From Rhizobium etli 8C-3 (GTDB taxonomy: Bacteria; Pseudomonadota; Alphaproteobacteria; Rhizobiales; Rhizobiaceae): a DNA stretch of 64,000 nucleotides. The position numbers and the translations under genes were made by a program. Of this stretch, positions 26,844 to 34,876 are shown one piece after another (within the stretch, counting starts at the first letter, position 1; the number at the start of each line of letters is the position of its first letter). Location of the stretch: positions 3,165,001 to 3,229,000 of the forward strand of contig NZ_CP017241.1 of assembly GCF_001908375.1 (NCBI RefSeq), in the 5' to 3' direction. The notes under the pieces were generated by a model. That model searched no databases. It was not told the DNA's origin and was given only the letters and a program-made list of their open reading frames with translations.

Positions 26844-26886
26844 TGACATCTTTATTGACTTCATCATCTATGACTTCTTTGACTTC
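26844..26886 (+). repeat. four TGACWTC direct repeats in the divergent promoter region
   Basis: TGACATC at 26844 and TGACTTC at 26856, 26871 and 26880 lie in tandem between the divergent glycan operons, in an AT-rich stretch. The spacings of 12, 15 and 9 bases (start to start) suggest a cluster of binding sites for an unknown regulator. No adjacent regulator gene is present. Confidence 0.4.
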
Positions 26887-26941
26887 TACCGGAACCCATC
26901 GCAGCGACCGCAGTTCTAGGGATGCACCTGGAGGACATCTG

Positions 26942-27931
26942 ATGGATACTGCGCACGGATCCGCACCAGACGTTATGCATGCTGCAATTGTGACCGGCCC
27001 CGGACAATTGTCGGTCGAAACGCGCCCCCTGCCGGAGCCGCTTTCGGGCCAGGTCAGAGTCAAGTTGGAAGGATGCGGCGTCTGCGCGTCGAACCTGACG
27101 CCTTGGGCGGGACCCGAATGGATGACATTCCCGACTGAGCCCGGCGGTCTGGGTCACGAGGGCTGGGGAAGCGTCGATGCAATTGGTGAAGACGTCACAG
27201 GACTTCATATCGGAGACCGCGTCGCGATCCTCTCCTATCACGCCTATGCCACCCATGACATTGCCGACGCCGCCATGGTTGTGCCGCTGCCTGAGGAACT
27301 GGACGGTCAGCCATTTCCGGGCGAGCCACTTGGGTGCGCCATGAACGTCTTTCGCCGTTCCAACATCGAAAACGGCAAGACGGTCGCCATCATCGGCATC
27401 GGCTTTCTCGGTTCGCTGCTCACCCAACTCGCAACGGCAGCGGGAGCGCGCGTGATCGCGATCTCGCGACGCCCTTACGCCGTGGAAGTCGCTGCACGGA
27501 TGGGGGCGGCCGAGACCGTCTTAATGGACGATCACTGGCGCATCATCGAAAGCGTCCAAAAGCTGACGGATGGAAAATTCTGTGATTGCGTGATCGAAGC
27601 CGTCGGCAAGCAGTGGCCACTCGATCTTGCTGGCGAACTGACAAAGGAGCGTGGGCGGCTGATCATTGCCGGGTACCACCAGGACGGTCCCCGACAGGTC
27701 AACATGCAGCTCTGGAACTGGCGCGGACTTGACGTCATCAACGCCCACGAGCGTGACCCAGCCATCTACATGCAGGGCATCCGCGACGCGATAGAGGCTG
27801 TGCGACGCGGAAAGATCGATCCCCGATCGCTCTATACGCACGTCTATCCTCTAGAAAGGCTGGACGAGGCTCTTGACGCAACGCGCGACCGCCCCGACGG
27901 CTTCCTTAAGGCATTGGTGCAATATTCATGA
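26942..27931 (+). CDS. zinc-type alcohol dehydrogenase-like oxidoreductase
   Basis: This 329-residue medium-chain dehydrogenase has the catalytic-zinc ligands in GCGVC (Cys45/Cys48) and GHEGWG (His72/Glu73) and the NAD(P) motif GIGFLG at 152-157. The loop with the structural-zinc cysteines is missing, as in several shorter sugar or polyol dehydrogenases. GGAGG lies 7-8 bases before the ATG. It is the first gene of the operon divergent from the glycosyltransferase genes. It probably oxidises or reduces a sugar alcohol or keto sugar linked to the same pathway; this is inference. Confidence 0.85.
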   Translation: MDTAHGSAPDVMHAAIVTGPGQLSVETRPLPEPLSGQVRVKLEGCGVCASNLTPWAGPEWMTFPTEPGGLGHEGWGSVDAIGEDVTGLHIGDRVAILSYHAYATHDIADAAMVVPLPEELDGQPFPGEPLGCAMNVFRRSNIENGKTVAIIGIGFLGSLLTQLATAAGARVIAISRRPYAVEVAARMGAAETVLMDDHWRIIESVQKLTDGKFCDCVIEAVGKQWPLDLAGELTKERGRLIIAGYHQDGPRQVNMQLWNWRGLDVINAHERDPAIYMQGIRDAIEAVRRGKIDPRSLYTHVYPLERLDEALDATRDRPDGFLKALVQYS

Positions 27932-28959
27932 ACGGGATCGTTTCAAGGCAAGGTGCGGCAGTCACCGCCAAGCCGCTGAAGCTCGGCTTTCTGGGCGTTG
28001 GATGGATTGGTCGTCACCGGATGAAGGCAATTTGCGACAGCGGCCTCGGCGAGGCTGTCGCCATTGCCGATCCTTCCGAGGAGATGGCGCGAGAAGCCAA
28101 GGCGATAGCACCCGGGGCCAGGATCGCAGCCGACCTTGACGATTTGCTTTGCGAGCACCTGGACGGCCTGGTGATTGCGACACCGAGCGCAAACCACGCC
28201 GCACAATCCATTCGCGCCCTTGAAGCAGGTATTCCCGTCTTTTGCCAGAAACCGCTGGGACGGACGGCGTCCGAGGTGAAGGCCGTCATCGATGCGTCCA
28301 GGGCAGCCGACAGGCTCCTCGGTGTCGATCTATCCTATCGGCACACGAAAGGCATGCAAAAGATTCGGGAGCTCATTCGCGCAAACGCGCTCGGAAAGGT
28401 GTTCGCAACAGACCTGACCTTCCATAATGCCTACGGTCCCGACAAGCCATGGTTCTATGACAGAAGCCTTTCCGGCGGCGGCTGCCTCATCGATCTCGGC
28501 GTCCACCTTGTAGACTTGGCCCTATGGAGTCTCGATTTTCCGTCTGTCAAAACCGTCACGAGCCGGTTGAGAGCGGGTGGGAAACGGCTGGGGCAGGCAG
28601 GCGGCCAGGTCGAAGACTTCGCAACTGCTACGCTGACGCTTGAAGGCGACGAAGTCGTGCGGCTGACATGCTCCTGGCGGCTTCAGGCGGGCTGTGAGGC
28701 GATCATCGGTGCTGAATTTTTCGGAACCGAGGGGGGGGCTTCCTTCAGAAATGTCGACGGCTCGTTCTACGACTTCACCGCAGACAAGCTGCTGGGCACC
28801 TCGCGTAAAAACCTTGTCCAGCCTCCCGACGAATGGGGCGGACGGGCTGCCGTGGACTGGGCAAGGAAGCTGGCCCGGGAACCTGGCCATGATAGCGCTT
28901 GCGAGGAATTCCTGGCGGTCGCCGAAGTAATCGACCGCATCTACCATGGCGAGGAATGA
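27928..28959 (+). CDS. Gfo/Idh/MocA family oxidoreductase
   Basis: This 343-residue protein has the N-terminal Rossmann motif LGVGWIGRH and the EKP-like segment CQKPLGRTASE near 105-115, followed by the Gfo/Idh/MocA C-terminal domain. It would use NAD(P) on a sugar, inositol or sugar nucleotide. Its start overlaps the alcohol dehydrogenase stop (ATGA), so the two probably act in sequence, for example as two redox steps. The exact substrate is unknown. Confidence 0.87.
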   Translation: MNGIVSRQGAAVTAKPLKLGFLGVGWIGRHRMKAICDSGLGEAVAIADPSEEMAREAKAIAPGARIAADLDDLLCEHLDGLVIATPSANHAAQSIRALEAGIPVFCQKPLGRTASEVKAVIDASRAADRLLGVDLSYRHTKGMQKIRELIRANALGKVFATDLTFHNAYGPDKPWFYDRSLSGGGCLIDLGVHLVDLALWSLDFPSVKTVTSRLRAGGKRLGQAGGQVEDFATATLTLEGDEVVRLTCSWRLQAGCEAIIGAEFFGTEGGASFRNVDGSFYDFTADKLLGTSRKNLVQPPDEWGGRAAVDWARKLAREPGHDSACEEFLAVAEVIDRIYHGEE

Positions 28960-29421
28960 CAATCCTGGCCTTTGAAAGCGCCGGGCCGCGCTCCAACTCC
29001 AAGAGACAAAGAGCGTTTCCAGCGCCGTTGAGCGCGTTTCGTCGCGGACTGGAACCTGAAACACAGTGCATGGTTTCTTTCTCCGAAGGAAATTCCCATG
29101 CCGCGATGGAACTGCAACAAGGGACCGATTTTTTGACCGAAACCACCACTCGATCCGAGGGGCATGAAAAGGCTCGCCTCGAAACCAGGCGCTTGCTGGC
29201 CGCCGGTCAGTTGTCGCAGCCGCCATGGTTGCTGCTTTGGGCACAGGTGGGATCGATCCGTTCGCAGTTTCGCCTGCGGGAACAGCAGCGACCCAATGTC
29301 CGTCTCAGACTGGCGAACAGATGTCTGCCGCTTCGGAGGAGGATATTTCGCCCCGCCGACAGCAGCACAGCGGTGCCGCCGTTGCCGAGCCGCCAGTTTA
29401 AAAACTTTAGGAGAATGGTGC
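28960..29421. other. 462-base stretch without a recognised gene
   Basis: Both strands are open over much of this stretch, but the possible products have odd composition, no recognisable motif and no good ribosome site. It probably holds the 3' end of the upstream operon and the promoter of the DUF1003 gene. Confidence 0.4.
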
Positions 29422-29955
29422 ATGTCGACCTCGCCAGCAGCAAACTCGGCAAATGTCTCGCGACGCCTTGACCGCAATATCGAGACGCTTCTTCGACGGC
29501 GGCAGGCCGAGGAACGGAGTGCTCCGTTGCAGGATCGGGTGGCCGGCGAAATTACCCGTTTCGCCGGTTCGATGAATTTCGTCTACTTTCATGCGGTCGT
29601 CTTCGGCGCCTGGATTCTCGCCAATGTCGGCTTGCTTCCCTTCATCCCGGAATTCGATCCGTCCCTTGTGATCCTTGCCATGGTTGCCTCCGTCGAGGCG
29701 ATCTTCATCTCGACATTCGTTCTGATCAGTCAGAACAGAATGGCCGAGGCCGATGACAAGCGATCCGATCTGAACCTCCAGATTTCGCTTCTGGCCGAAC
29801 ATGAGGCGACACAACTTCTCATGATCGTGGCGGCAATTGCCGAAAAGCTTGGCGTTGAGGTCGAGCAGACTGCGGAAATCGAAGAACTGAAAGAAGACGT
29901 CGCCCCGGAGGAGGTTCTCGACACGATTGAAGAAAAGGCCAGAAACGGACTGTAG
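29422..29955 (+). CDS. DUF1003 domain-containing membrane protein
   Basis: This 177-residue protein has the DUF1003 pattern: a cytoplasmic N-terminus (NIETLLRRRQAEE), two transmembrane helices at about 55-75 and 85-110 (FVYFHAVVFGAWILANVGLL; VILAMVASVEAIFISTFVLI), and then the SQNRMAEADDKRSDLNLQ segment and an acidic C-terminus. AGGAGA is placed 7-8 bases before the ATG at 29422, which decides the start. Longer frames upstream have atypical composition. Function of the family is not established. Confidence 0.88.
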   Translation: MSTSPAANSANVSRRLDRNIETLLRRRQAEERSAPLQDRVAGEITRFAGSMNFVYFHAVVFGAWILANVGLLPFIPEFDPSLVILAMVASVEAIFISTFVLISQNRMAEADDKRSDLNLQISLLAEHEATQLLMIVAAIAEKLGVEVEQTAEIEELKEDVAPEEVLDTIEEKARNGL

Positions 29956-30087
29956 GCCTGAACAATGAAGCCAGCCGCCGAGTAAGCAGTCGTCAAATGC
30001 GATTGCCGATCCTTCATTCGCCAGCCATGAAAATCGCGTCGGCGGCCTTGGGTTTTGATAATACTCCTGAAGAACACTTGCCGAATG

Positions 30088-30116
30088 TCCTGATTTGGAC
30101 TATATCTCGATCAGGA
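30088..30116. promoter_or_regulatory. inverted-repeat operator candidate of the Xre/RES module
   Basis: TCCTGAT (30088-30094) and ATCAGGA (30110-30116) form a perfect 7-bp inverted repeat with a 15-base spacer, ending just before the AAGGAG ribosome site of the antitoxin gene. Xre-type antitoxins usually repress their own operon at such dyads. Confidence 0.5.
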
Positions 30117-30126
30117 TAAGGAGATC

Positions 30127-30654
30127 ATGATGTTGCGTACGCGCCGCACAGAGGAACGAGACGAGAGTGGCCTGCAGCGCCTGGACCCGGACCGATTTGC
30201 TCCCGCAAGCCGCAAAAGGCTGAGCGCGCCGGCCCTGCGAACCTTTCTGGCGATCGCCGACCTCTGGGGCCTGAACGAAGAGCAGCGTTTGCTTGTACTG
30301 GGCTACCCGTCTCGGTCCACCTATCACAACTGGGCCAAGCAAGCGCGCGAACATGGTGCCTTCACGCTGGACGTCGATACCCTCACTCGAATCTCGGCCG
30401 TGCTCGGTATTCATCAGGCGCTTGGAATCCTGTTTCCCGACGAACGCGCCGGCCTCGCGTGGCTGCGGACGCCGCATGATGCGCTTGTTTTCGGCGGCCA
30501 TCCTCCACTCAGCGTTGTCACGAGCGGAACCCAAGACGGGCTGATGACCGTTCGTCGGTTCCTCGATGCGGCAAGGGGTGGCATCTACATGCATCCGAAC
30601 ACCCTGGATGAAAGATTTGCGCCGTACGAAGACGGGGACATCGTCTTCCGGTGA
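30127..30654 (+). CDS. Xre/MbcA/ParS-type antitoxin
   Basis: This 175-residue protein has an N-terminal Xre-like helix-turn-helix region (LRTFLAIADLWGLNEEQRLL and the YPSRSTYHNWAK segment) and the C-terminal toxin-binding MbcA/ParS domain (AVLGIHQALGILFPDERAGL). It ends with the PYEDG motif near the C-terminus. It neutralises the RES toxin encoded next and probably represses the operon. AAGGAG lies upstream of the ATG, and the gene overlaps the toxin start by 4 bases. Confidence 0.87.
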   Translation: MMLRTRRTEERDESGLQRLDPDRFAPASRKRLSAPALRTFLAIADLWGLNEEQRLLVLGYPSRSTYHNWAKQAREHGAFTLDVDTLTRISAVLGIHQALGILFPDERAGLAWLRTPHDALVFGGHPPLSVVTSGTQDGLMTVRRFLDAARGGIYMHPNTLDERFAPYEDGDIVFR

Positions 30655-31322
30655 GTGATCGTGTTGCAAAGGCGCCGCGTCCTGCCTACCGGCTGATCCC
30701 ATCGCAATTCCCGCCGATCGGACTTTTTGATACCGTTGCGACGACGGCCGATCTCGAAGCCGTGATGGAGCTCGCCGGCTGGACCAATGACCGTCTCGTT
30801 GCAGACCGCATCCAACGGCTTTCCAAGGGCGAATGGGTCTATGGCATGCCCAATTCCAGCATTGTGATGGCGGCATTTTTGCATGTTGCGCCGGGCGGCA
30901 TGCGATTTAACGGTCCCGATCTCGGCGCGTGGTATGCTGCCGACGATCTCCGTACAGCCGCAGCCGAGGTTGGTCATCATCTTCGGCGTGAAGCTGTTGC
31001 GCGCGGCGTGGCGACGATGACGCGCACCTATAGAAGCTACTCGGCCATCCTGCTTGGCGATTACCTCGACATTCGTGGAGAACAGGCACTGCGGCCCGAG
31101 ATCTATGACGGCACCAGCTACACGGCTTCGCAGGCCCTTGGTGAGCAGGTTCGTTCGAACGGCGGGGCCGGCATAGTCTATGACAGCCTGCGGCGCAGAG
31201 CCGGCGTGAACATTGTCGCACACCGGGCGCGAAACATTCGTGAGGTTGTGCAGGCCGACCACTTCGAGATTACCGTGTCTGCCGCCGATCGGCGTATCGA
31301 TGTGCGAAGGCTAGCGGCCTAG
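30651..31322 (+). CDS. RES-domain toxin (NAD-degrading family)
   Basis: This 223-residue protein has the RES domain triad candidates Arg85 (GGMRFN), Glu106 (AAAEVGHH) and Ser179 (IVYDSLRR), with Tyr95 between. RES toxins such as MbcT attack cellular NAD+ or modify a target through it. The ATGA overlap with the antitoxin gene is typical of type II toxin-antitoxin pairs. All key residues are present, so it is probably active. It may stabilise the replicon; that role is inferred. Confidence 0.87.
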   Translation: MSDRVAKAPRPAYRLIPSQFPPIGLFDTVATTADLEAVMELAGWTNDRLVADRIQRLSKGEWVYGMPNSSIVMAAFLHVAPGGMRFNGPDLGAWYAADDLRTAAAEVGHHLRREAVARGVATMTRTYRSYSAILLGDYLDIRGEQALRPEIYDGTSYTASQALGEQVRSNGGAGIVYDSLRRRAGVNIVAHRARNIREVVQADHFEITVSAADRRIDVRRLAA

Positions 31323-31423
31323 CCGTGGAAACCGGTAAACCGTCTCGTTCGCAAAGGCAGGACGGATGGAAAAGACGGAACCCTCATCGATGCAGTAAAC
31401 ATCGCCGTAGCTTCGGCATCTTT

Positions 31424-32188
31424 TCAGTACTGCGCGATATCGCCGCTTTCAGATTGCGCAAGCGTCAGGGGATAGCGCTCCGGGTGATGCACAAGGGCCG
31501 TGAGGTTCACCGGCCGGTTTCGGCTGTCGAATGCGATCTGATCGACAGTCAGGACGGCCGCGGGCGAATGCAGGTCCAGCATCTCTGCTTCCTCGCGAGA
31601 GGCGAGACGCGCACTCAGCGTTGTCTGTCCGCGCGATGGATGGATGTGATGGTGCTGGCGAAGCTCCGCATAGAGAGAACGGTTGCCGATCGTCCAATCG
31701 AGATCCAGAAGCCCAGGAACGCGGGCCGCCGGCAGCCAATCGGTCTGGATGACGACCGGGATCTCATCAAGCAAGCGCAATCTTGAGAGCACGACGACAT
31801 CTGCGCCCGGCGGCAGGAAAAGCGGCCGGCTGATCTCCAGCGGCGCGCGAAGAACACGTGCCTCTATCAGGCGATGTCCAGGAACCCGGCCGTTCGAAAT
31901 GGCCGTGGCTGTGAAGCTCTTGAGAACCTGCAGTTCGAAGCCGCCGCTGTGTTCTGCAACATAAAGCCCCTTGCCCGGCTGGCTCGTCACCACGCCTTGC
32001 TGGACCAGCTCGCGTATTGCGTGTCGAATCGTGATGCGGCTGACGTCGAAAAGATCAACTAATTCGCGTTCCGAGGGTAGTTTCCCTCTCAAGGGCAGCT
32101 TGCCGTTCCGGATCGAGGTCAAAAGCGCTTCGTAAACCTGCTTGTGAAGCGGCCGGGGATCTTCGCGGTCCACCAGACTTTGAGTCAT
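31424..32188 (-). CDS. GntR family transcriptional regulator (UTRA)
   Basis: This 254-residue protein has an N-terminal GntR winged helix (PLHKQVYEALLTSIRNGKLP; LPSERELVDLFDVSRITIRH) and a C-terminal UTRA ligand-binding domain. It is divergent from the first sugar ABC operon and is probably its sugar-responsive repressor. The start is uncertain: the ATG at 32188 gives the usual length, but AGGAG is 15 bases away. A TTG further upstream, with GGGGAACAGG before it, or an ATG at 32248 are alternatives. Confidence 0.87.
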   Translation of the reverse strand: MTQSLVDREDPRPLHKQVYEALLTSIRNGKLPLRGKLPSERELVDLFDVSRITIRHAIRELVQQGVVTSQPGKGLYVAEHSGGFELQVLKSFTATAISNGRVPGHRLIEARVLRAPLEISRPLFLPPGADVVVLSRLRLLDEIPVVIQTDWLPAARVPGLLDLDWTIGNRSLYAELRQHHHIHPSRGQTTLSARLASREEAEMLDLHSPAAVLTVDQIAFDSRNRPVNLTALVHHPERYPLTLAQSESGDIAQY

Positions 32189-32288
32189 GATGGAAAGCGG
32201 GTGCTCCTGACGCTTGTTCAAACCTGTTCCCCTTTCCTTTGCGTTCATTTTGCAACCACTCTCCACGCAATTCTCGATAAAGTCTATA

Positions 32289-32320
32289 TTGACATGACTG
32301 GATATAACCAGTCCTAATGT
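32289..32320 (+). promoter_or_regulatory. promoter and palindromic GntR-operator candidate of sugar ABC operon 1
   Basis: GACTGG-ATATAA-CCAGTC (32296-32313) is a perfect 6+6 palindrome lying just after a TTGACA box (32289-32294) and before a CCTAAT/TAATGT -10 candidate. A repressor bound there would block the promoter. Its symmetry and size fit GntR/UTRA operators. Confidence 0.55.
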
Positions 32321-32381
32321 GTGCCCAGGAGCCAAAGAGTTCCATAGATACCGAAGCGCTATCACAAAAAGGGAACAATCC

Positions 32382-33638
32382 ATGTTGAAGAGAAGTCTTG
32401 CTGCCTTAGCCGTCTCCGTCGGCATCTGGACCGGCAACGCCCATGCCGAAGCCATTTCCGTATTCTGCTCGCCCACCGAGTTCGAGCTTTGCACAACGGT
32501 CGCCAATGCCTGGAAGGAAAAGACCGGCAACGAGGCGAAGATCAACAAGATGCCGGCTTTGCTGGATGATGCCATCCCGCTTTACCAGCAGCTGCTGGCC
32601 TCGAAATCCAAGGACATCGACGTCCTGTTCCTGGACGTCATCTGGCTCGGCATGTTCAAGAACAACCTGCTCGACCTGAAGACCCTGGTGCCGCAGGCAG
32701 ACCAAGACAAGCATTTCGCCTCGACGCTCGGCGCAGCCAAGCTTGACGGCAAACTGGTCGCCATGCCCGCCTACATGGATGTCGGGCTGATGTATTATCG
32801 CAAGGACCTTCTGGAGAAATATGGCAAGCAGCCGCCCAAGACATGGGACGAGCTGGCGGCCAGCGCCAAGGAAATCCAGGACAAGGAACGCGCCGCCGGC
32901 AATGGCGAGATGTGGGGCTATGCCTGGCAGGCCAAGAGCTACGAAGGCCTGACCTGCGACGCCATCGAACTGATCGCCTCGAACGGCGGCGGCACGATTA
33001 TCTCCGACGACGGCAAGGTGACGATCGACAATCCGCAGGCTGCCGAAGCGATAGAGAAGGCCAAAGGCTGGATCGGCAGCATCAGCCCGGAAGGCGTGCT
33101 GAATTACGACGAGGAAGCCTCCCGTGCAATCTTCGAGTCGGGAAACGCCGTCTTCCATCGCAACTGGCCCTATGTGTGGGGAACGAGCCACCAGAAAGGC
33201 AGTGCCGTCATCGACAAGGTCGGCGTGATGCCGCTTCCCGTCGGCAAGGAGGGCCAAAAGTCGAGCGGCTGCCTCGGCCCGATGTATTACGGCGTTTCCA
33301 AGTTCAGCGCCAAGCCTGAGATTGCAGCCGATTTCGTCAACTTCATCACCGCTTCGGAAATGCAGAAGATGCGAGCGATCGAGGCGGCCTACAACCCGTC
33401 GATCCAGGCCCTTTACAGCGATGCGGACGTCCTTGCCAAATTGCCCTTCCTCAAGGACAACCAGCAGGCTTTCGCAGATAGTGCAAGCAGACCCTCAGGC
33501 TATACCGGCACGAGCTACAACCGCGTTTCGCAAGCCTTTTATCGTTCGGTCCACGACATGCTTTCGGGCGGCGGCGATATCAAGGGCGGGCTGAGCGCCC
33601 TTGCAGCACGCCTTGAGAAGCTGAAGGAGAGCCGTTGA
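32382..33638 (+). CDS. sugar ABC transporter substrate-binding protein 1
   Basis: This 418-residue protein has a Sec signal peptide with likely cleavage after AHA at residue 22 and the fold pattern of the maltose/trehalose-type family (family 1) binding proteins. Recognisable segments include PKTWDELAASAKEIQDKE and AIFESGNAVFHRNWPYVWG. It captures an oligosaccharide or sugar in the periplasm for the permeases encoded downstream. AAGGGAAC is placed before the ATG. The sugar cannot be named from sequence; trehalose/maltose-like ligands are likely. Confidence 0.88.
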   Translation: MLKRSLAALAVSVGIWTGNAHAEAISVFCSPTEFELCTTVANAWKEKTGNEAKINKMPALLDDAIPLYQQLLASKSKDIDVLFLDVIWLGMFKNNLLDLKTLVPQADQDKHFASTLGAAKLDGKLVAMPAYMDVGLMYYRKDLLEKYGKQPPKTWDELAASAKEIQDKERAAGNGEMWGYAWQAKSYEGLTCDAIELIASNGGGTIISDDGKVTIDNPQAAEAIEKAKGWIGSISPEGVLNYDEEASRAIFESGNAVFHRNWPYVWGTSHQKGSAVIDKVGVMPLPVGKEGQKSSGCLGPMYYGVSKFSAKPEIAADFVNFITASEMQKMRAIEAAYNPSIQALYSDADVLAKLPFLKDNQQAFADSASRPSGYTGTSYNRVSQAFYRSVHDMLSGGGDIKGGLSALAARLEKLKESR

Positions 33639-33650
33639 GGCTTTTCTGAC

Positions 33651-33726
33651 AAGCCGGCGCGAGCAGGACCCCTTGCCTGCTCGCGCAGCCGGCTTGCTTG
33701 CCGCGCAACCGGCCACTGAAGTGGCC
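33651..33726 (+). terminator. two stem-loops between the binding-protein and ATPase genes
   Basis: A long stem (AAGCCGGC + GCGAGCAGG pairing with CCTGCTCGC + GCCGGCTT, 33651-33695) is followed by a second perfect hairpin (GGCCAC-TGAA-GTGGCC, 33711-33726) and a T-rich tail. Such structures in sugar ABC operons protect the binding-protein mRNA and reduce downstream expression. Confidence 0.55.
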
Positions 33727-33760
33727 GTTGCTTTTCAGCATCATCAAGTTCGGGTGTAAG

Positions 33761-34876
33761 ATGGCATCGGTTTCACTGGACTCCGTTTCAAAAAGCTATG
33801 GCACGCATTCCGTGATCGAGGATGTCGATCTCGGGATCAGGGACGGCGAGTTCATCGTCTTCGTCGGCCCGTCGGGATGCGGCAAGTCTACGTTGCTGCG
33901 TATCGTCGCCGGCCTGGTGTCTCCGACAAAGGGCGCCGTCAGCATCGGCGGCGACGATGTTACCGACGTTCCCGCCTCCAAGAGGGGCGTTGCCTTTGTC
34001 TTCCAATCCTATGCGCTCTATCCGCACATGAGCGTTGCCCGCAATATCGGCTTTGCACTTGAAACGCTCGGTCTTGCGCGGACCGCCATCAGCGACAAGG
34101 TGCTTGCCGTTGCAAGAATGCTCAAGGTCGATCATCTGCTGGATCGCCGTCCGAGAGAGCTGTCCGGCGGCCAGCGCCAGCGTGTTGCGATCGGCCGGGC
34201 GCTGGTCCGTCAGCCTGAGATCTTTCTTTTCGACGAGCCGCTTTCGAACCTCGATTCGGATCTGCGCATGGAGATGCGCATGGAGATCGCCAAGCTCCAC
34301 GACGAACTCAAGACGACGATGATCTATGTGACGCACGATCAGTCGGAAGCCATGACGCTCGCCGACAGGATCGTTGTCCTCAATCACGGCCGCATCGAGC
34401 AGGTGGGCACGCCGCAAACCCTTTACCACGCGCCAGACAACCGCTTCGTGGCAAGCTTCATCGGAAGCCCGCGGATGAATTTCTTGTCCGTTTCCATGCA
34501 AGATGCCGCCGGGGGCAAGGTGATCGCAGGCCCCGGTGGACTTTCTGTTGACGCCGGATTTCTCAGTTCCGATGCAGCGGCAGCGACCATCGGCGTCAGG
34601 CCGGAAGCCCTGACCATCGCAGCCGACGGCGCCGGGCGCATATCCGGCGTCCTGGAGCGCGTCGAGGATCTCGGGCATGAGCATTTTGCCTATTGCCGCA
34701 TTACAGAAGAGGTCGTGTGGGTGATCCGTGTGACTGTTCCGCCTGCCAGGGAAACGATCGGCCGGCGGATCGGGTTGAGGTTTGCTGACGAGGCGGTTTT
34801 CGTCTTCGACGCGACGGACCGGCGGATCCCGCACGTAAGAGCGGCTGCCACTCCCGCAAGGGCAGCAGAGCAATGA
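33761..34876 (+). CDS. sugar ABC transporter ATP-binding protein 1 (UgpC/MalK type)
   Basis: This 371-residue protein has Walker [10 protein letters not shown] (36-44), signature LSGGQ (134-138), Walker B FLFDE (155-159) and a C-terminal TOBE/regulatory domain (ATIGVRPEALTIAADGAGRI). It is the cytoplasmic energy subunit, probably as a dimer, for the two permeases that follow. The ATG at 33761 has only a weak GGGTGTAAG upstream. Its stop overlaps the first permease start. Confidence 0.93.
   Translation: MASVSLDSVSKSYGTHSVIEDVDLGIRDGEFIVFVGPSGCGKSTLLRIVAGLVSPTKGAVSIGGDDVTDVPASKRGVAFVFQSYALYPHMSVARNIGFALETLGLARTAISDKVLAVARMLKVDHLLDRRPRELSGGQRQRVAIGRALVRQPEIFLFDEPLSNLDSDLRMEMRMEIAKLHDELKTTMIYVTHDQSEAMTLADRIVVLNHGRIEQVGTPQTLYHAPDNRFVASFIGSPRMNFLSVSMQDAAGGKVIAGPGGLSVDAGFLSSDAAAATIGVRPEALTIAADGAGRISGVLERVEDLGHEHFAYCRITEEVVWVIRVTVPPARETIGRRIGLRFADEAVFVFDATDRRIPHVRAAATPARAAEQ

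Noticed and set aside
28941..29477. 178-residue minus-strand frame between the Gfo/Idh/MocA and DUF1003 genes
   Set aside because: It overlaps both neighbours, has no motif and an atypical Arg/Gln/His-rich composition, and a plus-strand frame covers the same bases equally well.
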